Assembly (NCBI GenBank): GCA_024752435.1
Contig: CP103033.1
Span: forward strand, 1,240,001 to 1,304,000
Direction: 5' to 3'
DNA from: Allantophomopsis cytisporea
Lineage: Eukaryota; Ascomycota; Leotiomycetes; Phacidiales; Phacidiaceae
DNA: 64,000 bases
Shown here: positions 48,449-60,461 of the stretch, one piece after another
Layout: every line of letters starts with the position of its first letter
Numbering within the stretch: the stretch's first letter is position 1
Position numbers and translations under genes: made by a program
The notes under the pieces: model-generated
What the model saw: the letters and a program-made list of their open reading frames with translations, nothing else
What the model was told of the DNA's origin: nothing
Database searches by the model: none

Positions 48449-49361
48449 TTACTTTCTACCCTTTCCACGGGAAAGTTCGTTACGTGGAGTTTTCTTGGAT
48501 GACTTGATGGAGCTTGAGGACCTGGCTCCGGGTCGTTTTTTGGGGCTGGACTCGCTTTCTCCGGAATCCTCCACGGGTGCATCTCCGCCATCTTCAATTC
48601 TCTCCTTCTTTAGATTCCGGATGACTCTTGCAGGAACGCCGACAGCAAGGCTGTACTCCGGTATGTCCCTTGTGACGACTGCTCCTGCACCAATTGTGCA
48701 TCCACGATGAATTGTGACACCAGGCATTATCTGAGCTCCAGATCCGATCCAACAGTCGCTCTCAATTGTAACGGGTCTGGCAAACAAAATCGACTTTTCG
48801 CGCCTCTCCCACGGATCGATGGAGTGATTATCAGTGATGATTGTAACATTTGGGGCGATCCAGACGTAGTCTCCAATGGTCACTGGAGCACTATCGAAGA
48901 TCTGAATACTGTGAGGCTCAGTTAGTATAATTAACATGATTTCAAATCGCACTTGACTCACCCCAGATTTCCGTAGCAGTTATCTCCAATGGTGGTATTG
49001 ATGCCGTATGATGTGAAAACAGGTGCCTCAAAGCTTGAATCGCCAATGCTTCGGAACAGTCTATGAGCAATGTCTCGTCGCTTGGCCTTGATATCTTCGA
49101 GAGTTTCATCGTCGCCTATCGTAGGGTCGTTGTACTTAACTAGCAACTTCTTTACCCGCAGCTTTGCCTCTTGTAGCTCTGGCGAGGTATGTGGCAGGAA
49201 TCTATACGGAATTTAGACACTCAATTTAAGTGAGAACGATGAGCTACTTACGGCATGCCGGATATCATCTTTTCGTACTCATCGCAAAGTGGAAGATCGA
49301 CTCCACTGCTAATGGCTGCATCGATGAAGTGTTGATTCTTATTTTCTGACGGCGCAGTCAT
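48449..49361 (-). CDS. Left-handed beta-helix sugar/maltose O-acetyltransferase
   Basis: Three exons (49361-49252, 49201-48962, 48908-48449) with introns of 50 and 53 bp give 269 residues. The N-terminal maltose-acetyltransferase segment (DEYEKMISGMPFLPHTSPEL, KRRDIAHRLFRSIG) precedes hexapeptide repeats: YGINTTIGDNCYGNLGIQIF, APVTIGDYVWIAPNVTIITD, ARPVTIESDCWIGSGAQIM and TIHRGCTIGAGAVVTRDIP. The catalytic His of NodL/Maa-type enzymes is present in DNHSID. The family transfers acetyl from acetyl-CoA to sugars; the fungal substrate is unknown. An unusual basic/Ser-rich C-terminal tail of about 55 residues (PKKRPGARSSSSIKSSKKTP) is absent from bacterial enzymes and might direct nuclear localisation or a protein interaction. 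Confidence 0.9.
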
Positions 49362-51573
49362 GATGTAGGATCGTTGTGCTGATGTGATTAGAGTTATACG
49401 AGTTTTTGATGTGCTCCAGGGTACATGGCCGGCTATTGAAGAATATCATAAGAATGGGACAACAACAAAGGCTGCAATATATCAACAAAGAAAGGTCAAT
49501 AACAGTTTATGCAGGTCACCTCTCCAATCTGTAGATCCATTTCCGAGAACTATGTACAGATTCAGCAGCAAAACATTCACAACTCGGTATTGTCTCTTGC
49601 CATGTTTCTTCGCTCTCCGAGAGGCTGAGTATGAGATAGGTAAGGTGTTGAGAGCATCTCTGAACAGGATGCCTCGAAGCATCGGCATAACTCTGCATGT
49701 CTCTGAGATATTTCTCTATCTCTATCTCTTGACGAGGCTTAAGCCCCTACTCCCAAGGCAATTTAAATTTGTGCCTGGTAAGCTCGTTCAAAGCCAAAGT
49801 CAGCGGATAGCAGCACCTAGCTTTTCCCATCCTATAGGGGAATTCTCTAAAGAGCTGTATTATCTGTTCGAAAAAGCAAATATCAGAAAGTCAGTATGAT
49901 AGAGCATGCAGCTCGCTGTATTGGAAATTGTTTGTGGGAAGCGTCCAGCGTTGCATGCAAGCCCCAGGGCTAGCGTCTTACTGGACTTGACAGCTGAAAA
50001 TATATCATATCACATCATTCATATCTTCAACCTTGTATCACGGAAATGCATCCACAGGTTGCGCATAGAACACATTCTTTTCCACTGCGGCTGGAATGCC
50101 ATGCCTTACTTGAAAACTATCTTTGGTATGCATCTTGTGGAGGGCATTCTTCCTTGAACTTCGGGCTCCCATTTGTCGCCTGGAGATTAATTTATATTAG
50201 GAGATTTGAAAGGCGTGTTCCCTGGGCCGGGGCCGCGCAGATGCCTATACGCGGATGGCGGAGATGCTCTCATGGGTCCTGGTAATCAGGGGCTTCTAGG
50301 GCTTTCAGCGCGTGGGAAGCAGGGAATGGTATTTTGACAGATCAGGTGGTGACGGAACCTAGTGCCCGCTGAATCTCTGCCACGCCAGCCTAATTACCTA
50401 GATGTCCCTGAAAGTTGTCTGATTTCCTGAAATTGTGGTGCTTCGTGTTGGATTTGTGGTTGCTCCGCGGCCCAATGGCGCCTTGGTTACACGATCCTCG
50501 ATTTCACTTATAAGGAGAGGGCCGATCCGTGAGGAAGTGCATCTGCACGATGAATCAGGGCGTTCACCGGCATGCAAAAGGCATCACGTGGAATTGATTG
50601 TTGAGGGGAAATCAATCAATATATATCTTTGCTAATCAGTACAGCCGTGAGGAAGAAGCAATGATGGGCCGCGCAATGGCCGATAGTTAAATTGATAGAT
50701 AGAAAAGCGACATGAAATAGTACGGAAAAGTACCTATATCGGCGATGCCGTTGAGAAACGACAGTCTCTAACAACCGTACAGTGTTTTGAATGTATCTAG
50801 CGAAGCCCTTTTGGCCAAATAAGTTCCATGGCACCATTGAAGACGTGGTGTTCATGAATTGAGAGTGAAAACGTATTCGCCAGCATATAACTCATACGCA
50901 TCACGTGCAAAGCACCTAGAATGGCCTCGAGGCAGTGACCGGTGGCGATGAGCTCGGTGGATTGGCTGGGATGGGCAGGAAGAGGAAGGTGATGGAGGGA
51001 GGGTGAATAACATCGACGATGATAGTTTCATTCACACACTTTTGGCTTTAAGTGAAACACTGAGAGATGGCGGAGGAACGAAGACGGCCATGCTTGCGAA
51101 GACATAGATGCTCATCGGCGATGTCAAATTTACGTGATGTGATCTCTCATCGCTTATTGCAGTTAACATATGCAGTCCGGAAGTAGAGTGTTTGTCGATC
51201 TCATTCAAATCGTTAGATTGGGGGTCAAGATTGAACAGGGAGAGAACCTTGTCGTTGCTTTAGTCACGTGGAAAGATTGAAACTGTACGTCAATAGTATG
51301 GCACAATATTGACAGTTGATAAGTTGAAGCATAAGTGGGGGAGATGATGAGCAATCTCAGCATCTCATCTCAACCTCACTCGTAAACATCTGCATCCCAT
51401 TTCGCAAACGTGCTGATTCAGCGTACGAGATCCGAATTTATCCTTGAATCTCCGATTGCACATTTTTCTGTTCCAACTACTTGCATACCCGTAACAGCCC
51501 AAATATATCTAAGTTCTGGGTTACTGCAAACCGGCAATCCTTAACAAAACTAAACCAAACACTCGGGAGCAAC
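49362..51573. other. Divergent intergenic region
   Basis: The spacer lies between the acetyltransferase and the C45 acyltransferase-like gene. Frames such as 49384-49899 have no recognisable domain and are not annotated. Several CACGTG/CACGTGG-type motifs occur (for example near 50585 and 51265), of unknown relevance. Confidence 0.4.
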
Positions 51574-52659
51574 ATGCTGCGATTGTATTGCTCAGGAACT
51601 CCTGACCAGGTAAGTAGACGCGAATTTGTTAGTTTACCTTTCTAACAGTCTCAGGTTGGTCTTCACCATGGTCGAACCGCCACAACCCAAATCCATGGCT
51701 CCATAGCTTTCTACAAAGATCTCTTCCTGAAGAAGTCTAAAATGGACTGGGATCAAGTAACTAGCTATGCATCAAAGTACATTCCCTACCTCTCTTCCCG
51801 CTGGCCTTCATACGTTTCAGAAATGACTGCTGTGGCTGAGGGTGCCGGAGTTGACTTTCTATCCATTCTGGCCCTCAATGTCCGGACAGAAATCGCTTTT
51901 GGTGCATTCTCCGACGGATGTACTGCCCTATCCTATCATAAGGGAGAGATTGGAATTCTAGCTCAGAATTGGGATTGGAACAAAGCCCAAATTCCGAACT
52001 TAATCAACTTGAACATCGATCTGGGTACCGTGAAGATCAGCATGATAACGGAAGCGGGTATTATTGGGAAGATTGGCCTCAACTCAAACGGTGTGGGATG
52101 CACTCTTAATGCTTTGAAGGCAGCTGGGACGGATTTCCGCAAGTTACCTTGTCACCTGGCCCTCAGAACTGCCTTGGAAGGAACTTCAAGAGCTTCTGTT
52201 GTTGACATATTGGAAAGTGAAGGATTGGCAAGCGCGTGTCATATCCTTGTTGCTGATAAGGAGGGCGCTGTAGGTTTAGAGTGCTCTGTCGAGGGAATTC
52301 AACAGGTTAAGCAAGATGAAGGGGTTGTCACGCATACCAATCACTTCATACTGCCATTCCCTGCTGGCAGCAAAGTTATTGAGAGTCCTTACTGGCTGCC
52401 AGATACTGTTTATAGACTGGGAAGAGTACAAGAACTGATTGGTAAGGTTGATGGTGGTTTGAACAAGGATAAAGTACAAGAGATTTTGATGGATGAGGTC
52501 GAGGGGGATGGGGCCGCCATCTGTAGACGTACACCTGACGGCATTGAGGGCTCAGATACATTGTTCAGTATTGTCATGGAGTTGAAGGGGAAGCCCACGG
52601 CCAGTGTGAAAGTTGGAAGACCGACGGAGCCGACAGAAAGCTTAGTCTTAAGTCCATAG
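51574..52659 (+). CDS. Peptidase C45 / acyl-CoA:6-aminopenicillanate acyltransferase-like enzyme
   Basis: Two exons (51574-51609, 51655-52659), 45-bp intron, phase 0, 346 residues. The tiny first exon (MLRLYCSGTPDQ) joins to VGLHHGRTATTQIHGSIAFY, which restores the conserved SGTP-x-x-xG-x-xHG start of the family and justifies this model. The autocleavage site is in FSDGCTAL with Cys101 as the N-terminal nucleophile, close to Cys103 of the penicillin enzyme. AQNWDW, GIIGKIGLNSNGVG and VVTHTNHFILP follow, as in family C45 Ntn hydrolases. Family members swap acyl chains on beta-lactam or other amide substrates. No isopenicillin N synthase or NRPS lies in the window, and many fungi carry similar genes without making penicillin. 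The C-terminal peroxisomal signal is not seen; the protein ends LVLSP. Confidence 0.9.
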
Positions 52660-54449
52660 TGATCCTTTGCCTCTCTTCCGTTCAAATGAAACCTCCCAAA
52701 GATTGGTGTGTTCCTGGTGTTCAAAATATGCTTGGGTGATTGCCGTTTTGTGCTGCGATGTTCATTTTGCATGCTTTTGTATCTTCCCTTGACTTTTGCA
52801 GAATATGTCCAACAATCACTAGTACATGCAACACTTTCGATCTTGATAAGACTGGTGGAGCCACTCTTCTACTTGTCCCACCTGAATTTGTCAGCGCCCT
52901 CATTGGTGATTCCGGCGATTTCAAGAACTTGCCTGTTTACCGCTAACCAGCTATATTTGAATAACATTCCAGCCAGAGGAAAAACCTATTATGACCAGCA
53001 TTTAAAGTCATACGGTGTACTTCTCATAATCATTATATGGAAGCTCTAGGTAATCAGCGAAGTCAGGTGTTAGTTGTCATGTCATTGTGGCGTATGTCTT
53101 TAAACCTATCTATGCCAGTATATTGTCAAGTTGCACACTCGATTTTTCTACTTATTGAACGGCCATATGCTGTGATTCATGGAGGCTTTGTATTGATAGA
53201 AAGTTATGTAGAAGTCCAATGCACAATCTTGATGTTTTCTACTCGACAATAAGTCTTGTAGACCTGTGGCCCTGAACATATATTTTGGTAGTGATCACGT
53301 ATACAATTACTAACTCGTATCAGGTATCCAAGCTCATCAAAAAGTCACATACCTGCACAGAATGAACTTCAGAACATTTGGATGCGATTAGTAAATTCTC
53401 TTTTTCCTATTCTGGTCCATTGATGACCAAATCAAGCAGAGTCAAAGTATTCAAGACTTCAGATATCTAGTAATCCACAAACAAGCTCTCACAGCGTCTA
53501 TAAAAAGCACGCCTAGTACTTCCGGTAAATATATATCCAACGCTCCGGGAACAACTATGTAGGCCGTGCTTGATATTATAGCTTTGCCGTTTCGGTACAC
53601 GATGTGTGAGTCGTGCTGCTCACTGGCTTTAAAGGGGCCTTATCTGAGAAGCTCCAACGTACTATTATAGCTCCGAGCACTGTATTTATACTATTCGAAT
53701 TGTTTATTTCCGAATGCCCATAAGAAGTTACCGATGAAATATACCCTCATAATATCTGTAACTAGAGATGCCATGCAAATCTGAACTCTGTATTGCATAC
53801 TGTTTATCAGCGCGGACATGCAATATTTTACAAATACATACAGCCTAAGCTCAAATTGAAAGACTTGATAAACTTGGACACAGTATACCCGAAGAGTTAT
53901 GACGATGGCCAGAGAGAATCCGTAGAAAGTCACAAGCCCTTTTCCTTGTGCGTCAAAATCCGCATAATTAGAAGAACTTTAAACGTGTTCAGTGTGCAAT
54001 TCTGCTTTAGCACTTCGCTAAACAAATAATTTCATACTAATAACTGCTTTTAATATTTTAGATAAATCATGATCCTTCTTTCAGTTCAGTATGTCGTAAT
54101 AGGTTGCCACAAGGGTTTTGAGGAGGTTACAATATCTCGAAAGATCTAATCATGAGGCTCGGATGCGCCATAAGGGTGACCATCTTGGGATTAATTTACT
54201 ATATATTCGATCTTAGCTTTGCCAAAGAACAAATTCTTGTCATATTATAGTTCTTCTAGACCCACCGTTTGCGTCCTTGCGCTGATCACTCATCAGTACC
54301 CCATAATATTCAACTGACATGTGATCAATCTTCTCAAGTCATATCTTATGTACATTCTTCGCGCCTTCGCTTTAACATCCTTCTTTCTTCGAATGGGATT
54401 TAAAGTACATGAAACAAAACGCAAGCCCTGACTCTGATTCGATGACAGC
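52660..54449. other. Spacer, no gene seen
   Basis: AT-rich sequence between two co-directional plus-strand genes. Frames here (for example 52708-53049, 53691-53933) are short and lack protein character. It presumably includes the promoter of the seven-TM gene. Confidence 0.4.
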
Positions 54450-55817
54450 ATGAACTCTGACATCAGGAAAGCAAGTCAATCTCTGCTGATTGAAGCTTGG
54501 ACATTATATGCAGTCGGAATCATAGCTATTTTATTGCGATTGTACTGAGTTCAAGATTGAAAGCATTTGAATTCAATTGAGTCGCTGACAAGAGATTAGA
54601 TGGGGGCGTCAAAGAAGGCATGGATGGCCATGTATTCAAATGGATGATAGCCTGATGATGATAGCAGTGGTAAGTCCCCTCACCGGATTTGACTCAATAT
54701 CTTATATAGCAACTAGGTTTTTTGTACCCTTTTCACGTATGCGACCCTCGCTACAAGTTCAGCATACACTGTATCTCGATCTTCCTCAACGAATCTGATG
54801 AGCCTCGTTCACACGCACCCAGTAGCTTATATGGAAGGGAGCAAATGGGGGCTAGTTACTGAGGAAGCTATGATCAATACTTTGTATCTTGTCAAAGGGA
54901 GTATATTGATATTTTATCATCAGTTAACGTGAGTATATTTTGTAAATCTAAACAATATCATTCAGCTAAGTTTGTTGCTTCTTCAGTCTTGGCCGACGAA
55001 CTGAGATCGTTGTCAAAGCCCTTGCAGGATATGTCGTCTGCTGTTGGGCTGGAAGCCAGATTGCTTTCTTCCTCCTCAGCTGCCATCCCTTCTCAGGCAA
55101 TTGGGCGGTGCCAATACCGAGTGGTAAGTGCAATTCCTACGTATGTTGACTTTACAAATTTCGACTAGTTCGTCCCCTTCTATCCATTTTATTTCACTGA
55201 CAATCCCTCAAGAACAATGCGTATTGTGGCGGCATTATGCAATCTGTCAGGGCATTCTCAACATCTCAAGTGATATCATTATCATTCTCGTTCCCATTCA
55301 GATATTTATACGTGCAAAGTTTCCTCTCCAGCAGAAAATACTCCTTTGCTGTGTCTTTGGCGTAGGAATATTCTTGGTAAGTCTCTTGCTTATAATTTAA
55401 GGAAGCGCCCGCATCATATCAAAGTTGATACCCTAACGCGAGTCTAGATAATATGTGCAATCATTAATAAAGTTTTGATGAACACAGGCGCGTGGCAACC
55501 CTGGAATTGCCGGGAGATAAGTATGGCTGTAAGTAATAAAATCCAAACGTGTTCATCTAAGATCATCTAAGGATTTGTGTTGACTTTTAATTTTCTCCAT
55601 AACCTAGATCTATATCTCTAATGTTCCTGGGATATTATCGCTTATCCGCACGTTCCAAAAACACAAATTCGAAAACAAAATGTTCCCAGGTGGAGGGGGC
55701 TACGCCAGCGGGACAAAAGAGTACTCTCATTATTCTATGGAGCGAAAGCATACTGGTCCTCCACCTTGTCCAGAGCTAGCTGATTGGCCTTCCAAAAAGA
55801 TTGTACCACAGAAGTAG
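54450..55817 (+). CDS. Rhodopsin-like (PTH11-related) seven-TM fungal membrane protein
   Basis: Reconstructed from seven small exons (54450-54541, 54600-54669, 54717-54928, 54987-55123, 55213-55376, 55448-55528, 55608-55817), introns 47-89 bp, all phases consistent, 321 residues. Membrane helices appear in order: EAWTLYAVGIIAILLRL; MDDSLMMIAVVFCTLF; EEAMINTLYLVKGSILIFYH; ALAGYVVCCWAGSQIAFFLL; YAICQGILNISSDIIIILVP; KILLCCVFGVGIFLVIICAI; REISMAIYISNVPGILSLI. The motifs MDD, GSKWGLVTEEAM, C-H-P-F-S-G-x-W and NISSD are hallmarks of the fungal rhodopsin-domain family. Several members of that family act as plasma-membrane sensors; no ligand can be inferred. No single exon exceeds 71 codons, so frame-length gene finding would miss it. 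The first junction (54542-54599, donor GTACTG) is the least certain. Confidence 0.75.
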
Positions 55818-55978
55818 AAGGGAAAAGCTTATGAAAACTATTGTTTATTGTATCATTCTTCGGCGGTACTACTCAAGGCATCGGCATGGCGATCAAAAAG
55901 AATTCAAATGCCAACAAAACACGCTGTATAAGAGGATCAGGTGACATGAGGCCCTTTAAAATTTTAATAAAGTAAAAT

Positions 55979-58103
55979 TCAGCTGGTGATATAATGTCTG
56001 TCGATAAGACGGCGCAATACAACTGTTCCGAATCCTATCCGCTCATGACCACCGTCATCTTGCAAGACTCCATACTGCAGAGGAACGTTGGAGATTCCAA
56101 CATCGGTGGGTAATGGATGACAAGCAGCGCTTATTGCAATACTGCAATTTGACATGAGTGGAATTCCTGCTGTGAATCTCTTGCAACCGAAAACGATCAC
56201 TGTTGCAATCATAAAGCCACCCAAGACAATCGACGCAACTATACCTTTAGCCGAGAACCCAACAGCAGTTGTAGCTTCGCTGTCGTCTATTAATCCATCG
56301 ACGCCAACAGTCTGTATATTCACCAGAAAGACGCTTTCTGATACAAACCAGTGCAACGTGCTCATCGATGCCATCAATGGGATTGCATATTTGTAGGGTA
56401 AAGAAAGCCAATAAGTTGAACGTTGCTGGCCTTTTGGTTCGGAGACTCTCAATGCTTTCTCTTCCTTTGAAAAGTCGCTAACTTCCGCTGCTGATATCAT
56501 ACAGGTAAAAAGATTGTTATACATGACGTAGAGAAGAGAAATGATGAGTTGGGGAGTGTTCGAAAGTAGGACCGCGGCAGTTAGTGATAAGGAAAGATTA
56601 ACGACATTGTCTGTATCGATCTCTCCCAAGCCATCTGACCAGGCTCCGCCTATTTTCATAGCCTCATGGAAAAGACCGACACCTGTCGACCAGGCGGCCA
56701 GTAACCTTTAGTTGTGTCAGCATGAGGATGATAGGTTCAGCGAGGTACCTACAATGCTACAGCAATTCCCCACCGGGTCATACTTGCTGCACGAAACCAG
56801 CGCTCTCGTTTGGTGTATTGAAAAGTCTTTGGCCGCTCAGAGTCGCTTAGAAAGGGATCTTTCCGGTGCAAATGTACTCCTTTACGGACATCAACCGCTG
56901 ACAGTGGTCCATAAGTCGCGGTAGTCTCGTCAGGATCCCTAAGGAAGGAAGCAATTGCATCTCCAGTGGTTATGAGAGGTTCAAAGTCGGACTTATAGAC
57001 GGTAGTGAATATACACCCGACCTTGACAGCATTGCAGATGATAACAACAATAAGCATAACTCGCCCAAGTTGTACTTTGCAAGACGGCGCGACAGGCTGT
57101 GCTAGACAATAATCTATAGGGATAGTGTACTCTCTATAGTTTGTGTCATACACATCAACGAGTTCATATGCCAATGATGCGTTCCACGAACCAGCATTGA
57201 GAGGACCTATCCAACACGACCCTTTTAAATTGCAAAACCAATTGTTGGTAGTTGCGAAAACCCAATTCAGCAGCGTATTAGTGTCATTTGAAGTTCCTGC
57301 AACCAAAACAAGATTTCGATAAGATGATAAAAACTTGTTATCATAGGCATTAACGCAATCAGCATTCGTCAGATTCTCCCAAGAAGTTGCGTTTGTCTGA
57401 ATTTCCGAGAACAGAGACTCATAATGGTCTATTTCAGCTGTATCAGCATAGCTAGACATTAACGAAGATGTGTTGAAAGGCGAGCCCTCTATGAAATTTG
57501 AAGCGCCAACGATTACGACATAATCATTTGTTGACGTGGTAGAAAACACAACAGAGTTGTATCTTTCCATGAGTGTTAGTTGATGGTTCCTTTTAAATAT
57601 GGGGGAAATGCTTACAAAAGATGTATCGGAATCGAAGAGAAGCCGATGGCAATCCATAAACAAAGTCTCCATTTCGCAATAGCCCGCAGATTCCGTACAC
57701 TCATCACACTGATGTTAACCCACCTCCCTAGGGCATGCTGCTTGTTCAATTCGACTCGAGTTGGAGCGACTAAACATTGCATACACACATTACCTGCGGA
57801 GAGTAAGAGAGTACCGAGTATGTTGATGCCCAAGTGGCTCCATCTAGAAATATCCTTCATAGTAGAACAGGATCCATTGTAGAGAGTAACGATTTCATTC
57901 TCAATGGTATGATTGATGGATGCCCAGATAAGTAGCGAAAGGTTGAGCATGAAGACCAGAGTTGCTAACATAGCACCACAGACCAAGCTGAAGCGCCAAC
58001 CTTTGAATCCTCGTTTCGTCGAGACCTCATCTTTCGGGGACGTAGTCTGATAAGACAGTAACGTATCCAACTCGATGTCTTCCAGTGACTTTTTATGGCG
58101 CAT
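55979..58103 (-). CDS. DUF6536-type fungal integral membrane protein
   Basis: Three exons (58103-57616, 57562-56753, 56705-55979) with introns of 51 and 45 bp give 674 residues. After a cytoplasmic N-terminus comes GWRFSLVCGAMLATLVFMLN, the characteristic opening of DUF6536 proteins. A second helix has NILGTLLLSAGNVCMQCLV-like sequence and then PIHLLYNSVVF across the first junction. A long, N-glycosylation-rich extracellular loop follows (many NxS/NxT and paired Cys), then KVQLGRVMLIVVIICNAVKV, GIAVALLLAAWSTGVGL across the second junction, and three more helices at the C-terminus. Such proteins are widespread in fungi with unknown function, and a plasma-membrane location is likely. It converges with the rhodopsin-like gene, 161 bp apart. 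Confidence 0.85.
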
Positions 58104-59480
58104 GAGTAAATAGAAGGAACTATGATACCACTTCGAGTCAGTATGCTATAACAGTTTAAAATGGTCAGGATTATAACATATGTTGAATGCGATTCGAGAT
58201 TCAAGATCACATAGCACAGCTCCTCACGAGCCTCAGATTGCTGCATACTGGATGCTGCAATCATAGGCGACCCAGAGCTTTTCACAGTGACTATCACTTG
58301 TTTTCCCAGTTGTCTAAGTTTTGAAGATATTGAACGGAATTACCTGCGGTTTTGCGGAGACGACTTTTTCGATCATTTATTATATGGCGGCCAGCTTCAA
58401 CGTGACATTCTTTGCGCTCGAGGTTAAAAGATATCGTTGAGCTTTATAGCATGAGCCGGGGTTCTACGAAATGCCGTGACAGAACGCCAGTCACAGGTAT
58501 CTACTGCAAAAAGGCGTAAGCGTACGTAAAAATCCCAGATGACTTCTCGACCATGTACTCGAGATCCTTGGGGAATACTGACGATCATGCTTGATGTAGC
58601 ATGCATAATTTCCCACTTTTCCATACGCGAAACGCGCCACCAACAAAAACCGCCTCCGCCGCACAGCTGCGTTTGTTAACGAGACAAATATTATGATATG
58701 TACATCAAATATAGGTCTAAATATAGGCCTAAGTATACTCACTCATACACGGGCAGTCCTGCTCACAAAGCTGAAATGAGAGCTGGCAAACATTACTGGT
58801 TTGGTGTAAAAACATATTCTGAGGTGGAGTTTGAGGATTCCTTGCACGTCATTCTCTCAAAAGAGTTTCATATCAAGAGTCGCATAATCGGCAAGCTAAG
58901 TATGGTGATCAGCCTCACTCAGGCTGTCGTTGACAACTAGTTGAAGTGAGAATCACAGTTGCTGAACCGACGATTGGATGGAATGGAAGAAAGATCAGGC
59001 AGAATCCGCACTGCCAATTTTCATGGAAAATCGAGACCGGGGTATTGTGGAGCTTTGTGCATATGTACCCCTAGGGGGTCAATGGTACAGAACGTTAATC
59101 AGAAAAAATGGGTCTAGTACCCCGATACGCTTATAACTTTTTAGCACCGCCATAGATTATTTTGAAAATATTATTAATCGATTCAGAATCAACTGCTTGG
59201 CTAGGACCGAGTCCGAGAAAACTGATTTAAAATCGATGAAGTGTCCAATAAGCGAGCAAAGTTCTATACCTTTCGGTTACATATAACGTTTTTTACCCTC
59301 GTTATTGTTTACCCATGACCTTTCTGTATAGGAACTGGCACCTTATCTACTGTTCAAGTGACTCACACGTGTACTCACCTACCTTACCCTTGTATTATTT
59401 TAACAGTGGGGTGGCTCTACTCCTCCTTTCAGTGAATGTAGAAATGAGTGATATTGAATGAATGTAACTATTGATACTGT

Positions 59481-59645
59481 CTGATACTGTGTAGTACTAC
59501 CCTGTGCATCTAATACAGCTCGACAGCAGTTATACCAGCTGTTATACAAGCGCCAGATACATAAATCCGGTACTGCACCCCAAGCTTGCTGGATTAACTC
59601 CTAGAAGAGCCTAAGATTCCTCTGTAATACAGGAAGAAAATACTT
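59481..59645 (-). mobile_element. Tc1/mariner-like transposase C-terminal relic
   Basis: A 55-codon minus-strand frame with one TAG (between LRLF and ELIQQ) reads ELIQQAWGAVPDL, then WRLYNSWYNCCRAVLDAQG and STTQYQ. This is the usual end of fungal Tc1/mariner DDE transposases, where an I-x-x-AW-x-x-(I/V)P block is followed by a helix and a RC-x-AV-x-DA-x-GG-x-T-x-Y-like ending. The internal TAG would be CAG before a C-to-T change. Upstream minus-strand sequence to about 59.9 kb shows further protein-like pieces in shifted frames. Terminal inverted repeats were not located. Confidence 0.55.
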
Positions 59646-59961
59646 GATTGAATACTCGTTCAATTAGCTGATGTATAGCTTTAACTTGGCTAGCCGGGGA
59701 TAATTTACTACAAGCTTCCAAATAAGCACCCGGTAAAATAAAGACTATGTACCAAACTCCTTTAGGATAGACCGGCTTCGGAAGGATTTCTTACGGTGTA
59801 TGTCGTTGAGATAGACTTAGTTGAAGTGGTGAACTAGCTTCGGCTCCGGAACTCGAGGAGCTAAAGGTAGAGGGGTGAGCTTCTGCGAAGGATCACTTGA
59901 GGAGATGCCCTTTTCCCTCCTCTCAATGTCGTTGACATACTAAAGTGCAGAACCTCTGATA

Positions 59962-60130
59962 TTAAGTTATGGTCTCTGTCTCCTCGTACTCTCCTTGACT
60001 GCCAAGCACCAAGGCGAGATTGTCCATGCTATAGAAGGCAAGTAGGTGTTTAGGAAGAAGAACTTCCTCACTCATCTCTGACGTCTGTCGATGCATAGTT
60101 TCCGCCCCTTGGCTGCGAAGATGTGAAGTC
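59962..60130 (-). pseudogene. Kinesin-light-chain-type TPR gene relic
   Basis: The frame contains AETMHRQTSEMSEEVLLPKH followed by YSMDNLALVLGSQGEYEETE, one clear TPR unit of the type repeated in fungal NB-ARC/TPR proteins (usual pattern LG-x-xHP-x-TL-x-S-x-x-NLA-x-VL-x-x-QGKYEEAE). Only one unit and part of another remain, and the stop follows at once. The upstream part of the frame, to 60225, has no TPR character. I read it as a decayed fragment. Confidence 0.6.
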
Positions 60131-60461
60131 AGCTTCTCCAGCATCCCTGTCGCCAAATCAAAATATACAGTGACAAGTAGCGGAAATACATGTGACCCTG
60201 TAGATGTGGTCACACGGCAAAGCACACATCATTATTGTAATGCAAGGTAGGTAGGTCATTGGAAGCATTAGATTAAAGTCAGGTTACTTTACCAGCGCCA
60301 AGTCTGTGGGAACGTATAGTCAGGACTTGAATGCGTGGTTGCTTCCGATCGAAAACCAGAACAGCGATCTCTTTTTTTCTATCATTCTGACTCCTGACTG
60401 AATCCATCCAATTTCTTATCAGATCGTACACAGAGTGGTGGTTATCCTACCCGATCCATGA

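Larger units (their letters stand above)
58104..60461. other. AT-rich spacer with decayed elements
   Basis: No intact gene. It contains the upstream region of the DUF6536-type gene, a Tc1/mariner-like transposase relic (59481-59645) and a TPR-gene relic (59962-60130). The density of TAA/TAG in otherwise protein-like frames suggests mutation-driven decay. Confidence 0.5.

Noticed and set aside
49384..49899. 171-codon plus-strand frame upstream of the acetyltransferase
   Set aside because: No domain-like pattern; it lies in the presumed promoter of the minus-strand gene and ends without supporting context.
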